Source: Acidobacteriota bacterium
GTDB taxonomy: Bacteria; Acidobacteriota; Terriglobia; Terriglobales; Acidobacteriaceae
Length of the DNA: 37,453 nucleotides
Reading direction: 5' to 3'
Assembly (NCBI GenBank): GCA_021806005.1
Contig: JAJZDM010000028.1
Location: 1-37,453 of the forward strand
Positions 25,863 to 32,907 of this stretch are shown piece by piece. Numbering within the stretch: the stretch's first letter is position 1; each line of letters opens with the position of its first letter. A program made the position numbers and the translations under genes. The notes under the pieces are model-generated. The model ran no database searches. It saw only the letters and a program-made list of their open reading frames with translations, and was not told where the DNA came from.

Positions 25863-26270
25863 ATCAGGGACGGAGCGCCTGCCATCGTGTGCAGCGATCG
25901 AGGGCGCCGCCCATGCGTTCCGCGAGTGGCGGCGATGCTGTGGCCTCCGCGCCAGATGACAGAAAGATGACGAATCGATGACGGAAGGATGACGATCATC
26001 TGGTGCGAAGATGCGCTGGAGGCAAGGATTCCGCAGGGAATTGGCTTGCGGGGGGCTGAATTGCGGGAAGGGTATGACCTTCTGCGATCCCTCCCATAAG
26101 AGCGCAATCCGCGTAACATTTTATTTATACGGTTATTTCGATCGCTGATGCTGGAAGGCTGTTGACCTTTGGCCTCCGCGGTCGTCTTTGAGGTTGGGTG
26201 TGATGATTGTTGCAGGCGATTTTTTTGCGTGCGGGAGTGTCTCGCGCGTTCCGGACGGAGGCTCAACCGC
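25863..26270. other. Intergenic region before the ABC ATPase; AT-rich patch and 11-bp array
   Basis: About 410 nt without a supported gene. It holds the GATGAC array (listed separately) and then an AT-rich patch at 26115-26140 (TTTTATTTATAC) that contrasts with the GC-rich surroundings and probably contains the promoter of the ATPase operon, although no -35/-10 pair is convincing. A run of T (26220-26226) lies nearer the gene. Frames running into the ATPase from 26169 are not protein-like. Confidence 0.45.
25955..25998 (-). promoter_or_regulatory. Four GATGAC direct repeats with exact 11-bp period (Pho-box-like)
   Basis: GATGAC occurs at 25955, 25966, 25977 and 25988. Read on the other strand the units are GTCATC with 5-nt spacers, and the first unit reads CTGTCATC. 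PhoB boxes are TGTCA-type direct repeats with an 11-bp period, so this resembles a double Pho box. Orientation relative to the ATPase operon (start 26271) is reversed from the usual, so identity and target are uncertain. Confidence 0.5.
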
Positions 26271-26936
26271 ATGAGCAGCCCCATTCTTGAAGTACGCGAC
26301 GTATACAAGAGCTACGAGGATGGACGCATCGAAGCCTTGCGTGGAGTGGACCTCTCGATCGATGCCGGCGAGTACGTGGCCATCAGCGGCCATAGCGGCA
26401 GCGGCAAATCCACGCTGCTGCATCTGCTGGGCGGACTGGATAGCCCAAGCCGGGGGGACGTGCTCTTCCGTGGGGTTCCGCTGGGCTCCTCGTTCGATCT
26501 CGACACCTATCGCTGCGATCATGTAGGCTTCGTCTTCCAGGCGTTTTACCTGCTGCCCACGCTGCAGGCTGTAGAAAACGTGCAGGCGCCGATGCTGGCC
26601 TCGCGGAGCGGCAACGGCGATCGTCGTCGGCGCGCCGAGAAGTTGCTACGGGAGATGGGCATGGAACACCGCATGGAGCAGCATCCGAGCAAGCTCTCCG
26701 CAGGAGAGCGGCAGCGTGTGGCGATCGCTCGAGCGCTGGCCAATGAGCCCGACATCCTGCTGGCCGACGAGCCCACGGGCAATCTCGACAGCAAAAACTC
26801 CGCACTGATTATGGAGATTCTGACCGGAATTCAGCGATCGCGTGGCATGACGCTGATTGTGGTGACGCATGAGGACGAGATCGCCCATTCGGCGCCGCGT
26901 CACATCCGGGTGCATGACGGGAGGATCGCCTCGTGA
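26271..26936 (+). CDS. ABC transporter ATP-binding protein (LolD/MacB type)
   Basis: A 221-residue ATPase subunit. Walker A is GHSGSGKST (residues 40-48), the Q-loop is in FVFQAFYLLPTL, the signature is LSAGERQRVAIARAL, Walker B is DILLADEPTGNLDS, and the switch His is in VVTHEDEIAH. The order and the LLPTLTAxENV-like segment place it with LolD, MacB-N and FtsE. ATG 26271 begins where the family does, with GGAGG 9 nt upstream. The stop overlaps the start of the LolA-like gene (GTGA). The likely permease partner is the gene at 23367, as no other type VII permease is in the window. Confidence 0.93.
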   Translation: MSSPILEVRDVYKSYEDGRIEALRGVDLSIDAGEYVAISGHSGSGKSTLLHLLGGLDSPSRGDVLFRGVPLGSSFDLDTYRCDHVGFVFQAFYLLPTLQAVENVQAPMLASRSGNGDRRRRAEKLLREMGMEHRMEQHPSKLSAGERQRVAIARALANEPDILLADEPTGNLDSKNSALIMEILTGIQRSRGMTLIVVTHEDEIAHSAPRHIRVHDGRIAS

Positions 26937-27724
26937 GACGGGCCACTGTGATGATGGCAGCCGCACTGTTGTTTACCGGCGCAGCCAGCGTAGCGGAGAC
27001 ACCGGCGGATCTGGTTACAGTGCGGAGCCGCATCGAAGCTTCGGATTATCGTGCCACTGGCCAACTCGTCCGCGTGGATGCCAGCGGAGGTCGTACCCGT
27101 TTCGCCATCTCCGCCAAGGGGCTGTGGATGGATGGAGCGCTGCACACGCTGATCGAAGCTGTTCCAGCGAAAGGAGCAGCGGTGGACGGAAAGGATGAGC
27201 CGCTCCGACTTCTGCTGGAGGTGCGTCCGGATGGCAGAGACAGCATCCGCATCTTTCGCCCGCACGCGGCCGCGCCGCAGTTGCTGCCGCCGGAGAAGTG
27301 GGGTGATCGTCTTCTGGGCACTGTCTTCAGCTACGAAGATCTGCTTGATCCGCAGTTCTTCTGGCCGGAGCAGACGCTGCAGGGAGGAGTGATGTTCGAC
27401 GGACGAGCGTGCGATCTGCTGAAGAGTGAGCCGGGGCGCCTGGACCACACGAGCTACTCCGAGGTGCGCACCTGGCTGGATCACAGCATCGCCTACCCGG
27501 TGCACGCCGAGAAGACGCTGCGGCAGGGAGGAGCGGTGAAAGAGATTACCTACTACGGTCTGCGCCAAACCAATGGGGTATGGTCAGCCACACAGATCGA
27601 AGCGAGGATGCGCGGCCAGGCGGGCTCCGCGCTCTGGATCGTGAAGCGGGGCAGCGCGAAGGCCCATCTGGATGCAAACGACTTTAAACCCGGCGTTGTT
27701 GGCCGTTTCGAGGATCGCCCATGA
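26933..27724 (+). CDS. Periplasmic LolA-like outer-membrane lipoprotein-sorting family protein
   Basis: A 263-residue exported protein: signal peptide MRRATVMMAAALLFTGAASVA, then an all-beta region with alternating pattern (TGQLVRVDASGGRTRFAISAK), and the segments GDRLLGTVFSYEDLLDPQFFWP and YYGLRQTNGVWSATQIEAR. These match the family annotated as outer membrane lipoprotein-sorting protein (LolA/TP0789-like), half-barrels that carry acyl chains across the periplasm. It starts with GTG overlapping the ATPase stop and ends overlapping the hydrolase start (ATGA), so all three are co-translated. Context points to a carrier that receives the transporter's lipid-like substrate. No lipobox cysteine is present. 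Confidence 0.78.
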   Translation: MRRATVMMAAALLFTGAASVAETPADLVTVRSRIEASDYRATGQLVRVDASGGRTRFAISAKGLWMDGALHTLIEAVPAKGAAVDGKDEPLRLLLEVRPDGRDSIRIFRPHAAAPQLLPPEKWGDRLLGTVFSYEDLLDPQFFWPEQTLQGGVMFDGRACDLLKSEPGRLDHTSYSEVRTWLDHSIAYPVHAEKTLRQGGAVKEITYYGLRQTNGVWSATQIEARMRGQAGSALWIVKRGSAKAHLDANDFKPGVVGRFEDRP

Positions 27725-28749
27725 GTCTGACTCTTGCGATTTTGTTGCCTCTTGCCGTGATTCCTGCAGCGGGATTTCTCTATCAATCTCTGGGCGCGTT
27801 GCGCGATCGAAGACGGTTCACCAGCACAGGCCGCTGGGTCGAGATCGGCCGCGGACAGAAGCTGTTTGTAGTTGAGAAGGGATCGGGCGGGCCGGCGGTG
27901 CTGTTTGAGGCCGGCATCACAGCGACGAATTTGAACTGGCGGCATATTCAGGACAAGGTGGCCGGGTTCACCGCGACGGCGGCCTACGACCGCAGCGGCC
28001 TGGGCTGGAGCAGCGCCTGCTGCAGCCAGCGCACGCCAGGCAACATCTCCGCCGAACTGCACAGCATGCTGGAGTCGGCCGGTATTGAGCCGCCGTACAT
28101 CCTGGTAGGGCACTCCTTTGGCGGCCTGTGCGTGCGGCGCTACGCGACGCTCTATCCGGAAGAGGTTGCCGGCGTGGTGCTGGTGGATCCCATGCGCTGC
28201 GAGGAGTGGCCTCCGCTGAATCCCGACAAGCAGTCCATGATCGACCGGGGCAAGAGGCTCTCCGCTTGCGCGGTTCCGGTGGCGCGCTTTGGCGTGTTCC
28301 GGCTCGCCATCAGCCTGCTGTTCTACCGATCAAGCCGCCTCTCCGGCCGCATTGGTAAATCGGGTGGCATGGGCGGCCGGCACGTGCTGAAGCGGTTGAC
28401 CGAAGAGGTCGGCAAGCTGCCCCGGGATATCTGGCCGATCATTGCGGCGCACTGGTCCCGGCCAGAGTATTACATCGGGATGCAGCGCTATGTTTCGGCG
28501 GTTCCGGAGACGGTTTCAGAGATGAACAACGCGGAGCCGATTCACAACATCCCGGTTCTGGTGTTGACCCCGGGCAAATCGACACCGCTGTCAGAGCAGT
28601 GCCTGGCCAGGATCGGAAACAACGTGCGCCAGGTGATTGCAGAAGAGAGCGCGCACTGGATTCATCTGGACGAGCCGGATCTGGTGATCGATTCGATTCG
28701 CACGATGGTGAGCGAGGTCTCGCGCCCAGCCCTCTCCGCCTCGGCCTGA
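27721..28749 (+). CDS. Membrane-anchored alpha/beta hydrolase
   Basis: A 342-residue protein with an N-terminal hydrophobic helix (residues 2-25, no clear cleavage site), then an alpha/beta hydrolase fold. Nucleophile Ser132 lies in LVGHSFGG, the oxyanion region is near VLFEAGITATNLNW, and His312 in ESAHWIHLDEPDLV is the likely catalytic histidine. The acid is probably in VLVLTPGKSTPLSEQ or nearby. It could be an esterase, thioesterase or transacylase; sequence does not decide. ATG 27721 overlaps the LolA-like stop (ATGA). It is the last gene of the + strand unit and converges with the acyl ligase gene, 39 nt away. Confidence 0.88.
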   Translation: MSLTLAILLPLAVIPAAGFLYQSLGALRDRRRFTSTGRWVEIGRGQKLFVVEKGSGGPAVLFEAGITATNLNWRHIQDKVAGFTATAAYDRSGLGWSSACCSQRTPGNISAELHSMLESAGIEPPYILVGHSFGGLCVRRYATLYPEEVAGVVLVDPMRCEEWPPLNPDKQSMIDRGKRLSACAVPVARFGVFRLAISLLFYRSSRLSGRIGKSGGMGGRHVLKRLTEEVGKLPRDIWPIIAAHWSRPEYYIGMQRYVSAVPETVSEMNNAEPIHNIPVLVLTPGKSTPLSEQCLARIGNNVRQVIAEESAHWIHLDEPDLVIDSIRTMVSEVSRPALSASA

Positions 28750-28788
28750 TCGCGGAGCCTGCAGAAGATCCTCAATGCAGCGGTGAGA

Positions 28789-30396
28789 TCAGTCCGCGGT
28801 TGCGGCGAATCGCTCCTGGAGTTCACGCCTCAGGAACTTGCCGGTGTGGTTCTGCGGGAGTTCGCCGGGAGAGAGAATCCAGATGCGGCGCGGCGATTTG
28901 TAGGCAGCCAAGCGGCTGCGGCACCACTCCAGCAGATCGGTCTCGCCGGCGGTGGCTCCAGGATGCAGTTCGACCGCCGCCACGGGCATCTCTCCCTTTT
29001 CGCGGTGTGGAAGGCCAAAGGCGACGGCGCGCGCGACATCCGGATGGGCCAGGATGGTCTCTTCCAACTCCTTCACATACACCGAGTAGCCGCCGGCCTT
29101 GATGACGTCCTTGGCGCGCCCCACCAAGCGGATGAGCCCGAGGCGGTTGCGGACGGCCAGGTCGCCGGTGCGGAGCCAGCCGTCGCCGGTCAGGATACCT
29201 TCCTGCGTGTCGCCCTTGTCCTTCCAGTAATGCGGCCGGATGCCGTGGCGGCGGATCTGACACTCGCCGGTAGCTCCCGGAGGCAACACGCGGCCGTCTG
29301 CATCGACGACGCGGATACGAAACGGCGGCACGGGGATGCAGAGGTCGCCGCTGCCGGGAGCGAATGGAAGCTCAACGCCCATCATGGCCAGGCCCCCCAG
29401 TTCGACCATGCCGTAACCGTTGAGCAGCACGGGCGGAACACGCAGTCCACCCGGCAGCCGCAGCAGAGCCCCGAAGCGGCGCAGTTGCAGCCGCACCTCG
29501 GCGGGCAGATGATCGCTGGCCGAGAGCCAGAGGCGCACGCTGGTCAGCCGGGTCGGGTCAGGATGAGCGTTGACCAGCCGCGCAAACATCGCCGGAACGC
29601 CAATGACCGAGGTTACGTGAAACCGCTCGATGAGGCTCAGCGCGGCCTCGGCGTCGAAGCGGTTGAGGAAGCAGCCGCGGATGCCCGCCATGAGGCCGTA
29701 GAGCGCGATGGAGACCGCCATGATGTGCGACCAGGGCAGGGCGACCAGGGCCAGGTCGCGCGATCCCAGGAAGACACCGGAAAGAACGGTGGACGCGCGC
29801 GCGCCCAGCAGCGCGTTGCTGGACAGGGCTGCGCCCTTGGGGAATCCGCTGGTTCCCGAGGTGTGAAAGATGGCGATGGTCGCCGCGGGATCGATGTTGT
29901 GCGGAGGAAATACGGCGGCAGGGGTTGCCGGCGCGCGGAGAAATCCGTTGAGGGTCTCCGGCTCGTCGTCGGCCTCGATCCAGGTGCGCACGTCCAGGGC
30001 TTGACGGTCGCCGATGGTGCGCTCGAAGACGGCCTTGTCGGTGACCAGGATGTGCGTTCCGCTATCAGCCAGGATGCGGCGAACCTCCGCCAGCGAGAGT
30101 TGCGGATTGAGCGGGACCGCGATGCCCCCGGCGCGAACGATGGCCAGAAACCAGTGGAAGCAGCGCCGGTCGTTGGTGCGATAGATGGCGACCTGCTCGC
30201 CGGGCCGCAGGGCGATGGTCTGGCGGAGGAAGGCATCGAGGGCGCAGATCTCCATGTGGAGATGGGAGAGACGAAAGGAGCCCTCATCGTCCACGGAGAC
30301 CTCGCAGTCTTCCTTGCGCCGGACGAGTTCGTCGATGAGATTGGCTACGGTGACGCTGGTGTCGCGCGAGAGACGGTAGCGAAGCAGAAGGCTCAT
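28789..30396 (-). CDS. AMP-forming acyl/aryl acid ligase (ANL superfamily)
   Basis: A 535-residue adenylating enzyme that activates a carboxylic acid, giving acyl-AMP and then a thioester. The ATP loop is TSGTSGFPKG (179-188), followed by YGMVELGG, the TGDLAVRNRLG and GRAKDVIKAGGYSVYVKELEE hinge region, and the C-terminal lysine Lys520 in PQNHTGKFLRREL. No carrier-protein domain or phosphopantetheine site is attached. Acid specificity cannot be read. ATG 30396 overlaps the stop of the reductase gene (ATGA), which fixes the start and indicates translational coupling. A 552-residue frame on the + strand over the same DNA is a composition shadow. Confidence 0.92.
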   Translation of the reverse strand: MSLLLRYRLSRDTSVTVANLIDELVRRKEDCEVSVDDEGSFRLSHLHMEICALDAFLRQTIALRPGEQVAIYRTNDRRCFHWFLAIVRAGGIAVPLNPQLSLAEVRRILADSGTHILVTDKAVFERTIGDRQALDVRTWIEADDEPETLNGFLRAPATPAAVFPPHNIDPAATIAIFHTSGTSGFPKGAALSSNALLGARASTVLSGVFLGSRDLALVALPWSHIMAVSIALYGLMAGIRGCFLNRFDAEAALSLIERFHVTSVIGVPAMFARLVNAHPDPTRLTSVRLWLSASDHLPAEVRLQLRRFGALLRLPGGLRVPPVLLNGYGMVELGGLAMMGVELPFAPGSGDLCIPVPPFRIRVVDADGRVLPPGATGECQIRRHGIRPHYWKDKGDTQEGILTGDGWLRTGDLAVRNRLGLIRLVGRAKDVIKAGGYSVYVKELEETILAHPDVARAVAFGLPHREKGEMPVAAVELHPGATAGETDLLEWCRSRLAAYKSPRRIWILSPGELPQNHTGKFLRRELQERFAATAD

Positions 30397-31499
30397 GCGG
30401 CGGAGACCGGTTTGCGGCCCCACTCGCTGGCCACGCAGTAGTTGAAGAGACGATCGAGATAATCCAGAACCGGCGGAGGCGTGAGGCCGGCGGGCTGCAG
30501 GAACCGCTGAGCGTTGCTGGTGTCAAACTGCATGCGCATGGTGAAGTAGTCGCGGTAGGCGCGTCCGTCGCGCAGCACGCTGCGTTTGCGGCCCCACAGC
30601 GCCATGAAGAGCAGCGGCCGCATGACAGCGAAGAAGAAACGCGGATCGACGTAGCGCGGCGCGGGACCGTGGAAGTACTCCCGGGCGCGGAGCGCAATCT
30701 GGTCGATGGTGGCGCTGCCCTGCGGGCCGGCGCAGAGATGCACGGTTGAGCCCAGCGCGGCCTGGTCAAAGAGAAGCAGAGCGACGGCGCGGGCGACATA
30801 GTCGACGGGCACGATGTCCAGCACGGCGTCAGGGTAACCAGGCACGGTCCGCCAGAGCCCGCGCGCGTAGATCTTCAGCGGCCAATACATCATCTTGAAG
30901 CTGGAGGTGACGCCGGTGCGGGAGTCTCCCACGATGATGCTGGGGCGCAGAATGACGCCGGGCATGGAGGTCAGACGGGAACGCACCAGCGCCTCGGCCT
31001 CTGCCTTGGTCTGCTCGTAGGTGTTTCGGTAGCTCTGTCCGATGGCCAGTTCGTCCTCGCGCACCAGGTCAGCGCGCTCGCCGGCCACGTAGGCTGTGCC
31101 CACATAGGCGAAGCTGCGCAACTGGCGCACGCTGCCTGCAAAGTCCAGAAGATGCCGGGTGCCCTCGACGTTGATGCGTCGCGCCTCCTCGAGGGAGTGA
31201 TCGAAGCGCACGGTGGCCGCGGAGTGAATCACGCGCGTGACCTCGGCCTGCAGACGCTGGCGTGTCGCCTCATCCAGGCCGCATCCGGGATGGCTTACAT
31301 CGCCGGAGACCGCCTGCACACGCGCGCGATCCGCCTCGGGGACGAAGGCGTGGACGCGCTGCTCACCGCTGAGCCCCGCGCGGTCACGGACCAGCAACGC
31401 CAGCCGTACATTCGGACGCTGGTCCAGCAGGTCGCGCACCAGTTGCATGCCCAGGAATCCGGTGGCCCCGGTGATTAGAATCAGTTCTTCGTCGACCAT
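30393..31499 (-). CDS. Thioester/fatty-acyl reductase, extended SDR (NAD_binding_4)
   Basis: A 368-residue NAD(P)H-dependent enzyme. The Rossmann motif TGATGFLG is at 10-17, IHSAATVRF at 91-99 is typical of fatty-acyl and carboxylic-acid reductases, and the catalytic YEQTK (Tyr161, Lys165) is present. The middle has ILRPSIIVGDSRTG and DIVPVDYVA, which fit the family. It would reduce an acyl-CoA or carrier-bound thioester to aldehyde or alcohol. Coupled to the ligase by ATGA, the pair resembles a carboxylic acid reductase split into two genes without carrier. The start ATG 31499 is chosen because it abuts the Rossmann strand and has GGAGG 11 nt upstream; GTG 31586 would add 29 residues. Confidence 0.88.
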   Translation of the reverse strand: MVDEELILITGATGFLGMQLVRDLLDQRPNVRLALLVRDRAGLSGEQRVHAFVPEADRARVQAVSGDVSHPGCGLDEATRQRLQAEVTRVIHSAATVRFDHSLEEARRINVEGTRHLLDFAGSVRQLRSFAYVGTAYVAGERADLVREDELAIGQSYRNTYEQTKAEAEALVRSRLTSMPGVILRPSIIVGDSRTGVTSSFKMMYWPLKIYARGLWRTVPGYPDAVLDIVPVDYVARAVALLLFDQAALGSTVHLCAGPQGSATIDQIALRAREYFHGPAPRYVDPRFFFAVMRPLLFMALWGRKRSVLRDGRAYRDYFTMRMQFDTSNAQRFLQPAGLTPPPVLDYLDRLFNYCVASEWGRKPVSAA

Positions 31500-31693
31500 G
31501 TCAAAAAGGGCCTCCGCCCGCGCAGCGTCGAGTTCGGCCAAGGTGGATCCGCGGAATCTGCATCCGGTGAGATCGCCGGCGATCACCCGTCCAGGGAACG
31601 TAGCGGATCTTCCTGTGGCTACATCCCTCGCTTGAGCCGTGTATCCCTATTCATCTTACTGTACGCAGCGCGGGACTCGCGGAGGGCGGTCTC

Positions 31694-32761
31694 TCAGGGC
31701 GAGAGCGGTTGAGACGGAGCCTTTGGGGCAGAGGGCGTGCTCTCTGGCTGGGACGGTGAGGACTGGGAGGGGGAGGGCTGGGACGGCGCAGGTGGAGTGG
31801 GGATGGGCTGCCCGTCGGGTCCGACCAGGCGGTCTGAGTCGATGATGGTGGAGCTGGTGGTGAACCGCTGGTAGTTGGAGGTCACCATACGGAAGGTGCC
31901 GTTAATGTGGTCAAAGAGGAGGATGCGCGCATTGCCCTCTCCGTTGACGTTTGCCGGGAGCCAGACCTCACCGGAGATATGCGTGGAGCGGAAGTCAAAG
32001 CTGAAGCCCTTGTGAATATTCAAAATGAGCCCTGCGCCGATCTTGAAGTCCTGAAGGAAGTGGCCCTGGCCGCGCACCAGGACGCGGCTCTGCTCGTCGA
32101 TCCATACGGTGCCGACGAGATTGCGGATGATGCCCTCTGACTCGTTGCGGATCTTTGCATGGGGATCTCCGGCGTAGTCCAGCACGATGGTGGGGCGGTT
32201 GTCGAGCAGGATGCGGCGGGGGTTGGAGAATGTGCCTAACTCGAGGATGCGCGAGACCGGGATGAGCGGGTTGCCGTGGGGATCAGAGGATTCGCCCTGG
32301 GAGGCGAGACGCTGGCGGCGGTTCCGGGCGCGGGCGACCTCCTTGTCGATGCGGTCGCTCTCCTTCCGGGCCTGCTCCGGGGTGAGAGGTTTGCCGTTGC
32401 GGGCGACTTCCTTGTCGATGCGGATACCGTCGATGGTGATGCTTTCAGTGTCCAGGGTAGAGATCTTTTTGGCGCGGCCGTTGTGGTCCAGTTGCTGGAG
32501 TTCGAAGTGCACGTGGTAGGTGTAGTCGCGCTGGGCGGCTTCGGCCTGCTTCTGATGCTGCTCGACGTCGTGGAGGAGTTGCGGGATGGGCGGTATCGGC
32601 TGGAGCGCGACGGAGGGCTGGACAGCAGCCTCTGCAGGCTTTGCGGCAGGGGATGCGGGTGGGGGTGAGGAGGGTTCGGCTTGCTGCGCGGATGCTGTGG
32701 GCAGGAGGAAGAGGATGCAGGCCAGGCAGGGGAGGTTGAGCATCGGGCCACGGCAGACCAT
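31694..32761 (-). CDS. Secreted protein of unknown function with proline/serine-rich ends
   Basis: Not recognised as a named family. About 355 residues: signal peptide (MLNLPCLACILFLLPTASA, cleavage before QQ), a proline/alanine-rich stretch (PSSPPPASPAAKPAE), a charged region with a repeated RIDKEVAR segment (at about 122 and 144), and a beta-rich globular part. That part (RILELGTFSNPRRILLDNRPTIVLDY, VGTVWIDEQSRVLVRGQ, EVWLPANVNGEG) looks like an outer-membrane lipoprotein-sorting-type fold. A low-complexity tail of PSQPSPSQSS-like repeats closes it. The first ATG giving a signal peptide is 32761; 32743 is also possible and neither has a clear Shine-Dalgarno. It is transcribed divergently from the MFS gene, 146 nt away. 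Confidence 0.7.
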   Translation of the reverse strand: MVCRGPMLNLPCLACILFLLPTASAQQAEPSSPPPASPAAKPAEAAVQPSVALQPIPPIPQLLHDVEQHQKQAEAAQRDYTYHVHFELQQLDHNGRAKKISTLDTESITIDGIRIDKEVARNGKPLTPEQARKESDRIDKEVARARNRRQRLASQGESSDPHGNPLIPVSRILELGTFSNPRRILLDNRPTIVLDYAGDPHAKIRNESEGIIRNLVGTVWIDEQSRVLVRGQGHFLQDFKIGAGLILNIHKGFSFDFRSTHISGEVWLPANVNGEGNARILLFDHINGTFRMVTSNYQRFTTSSTIIDSDRLVGPDGQPIPTPPAPSQPSPSQSSPSQPESTPSAPKAPSQPLSP

Positions 32762-32907
32762 GATTGCACTATAAATTGAGATCGCGCGGAAGACGGAGGA
32801 ACTGAGTGCGAGGCGTGGAGCAGGATCGGGCACCAGGCCCGGCGCCACGCCCGCGCAGGTTCAGGCGGAGGAAACAGTTCCGTAGCTAAGGGTGGCATCA
32901 TAGATCT

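Noticed and set aside
28783-30441. A 552-codon + strand frame over the acyl ligase
   Set aside because: The - strand reading has all adenylation motifs; the + frame is Gly/Asp/Gln-rich and shadow-like.
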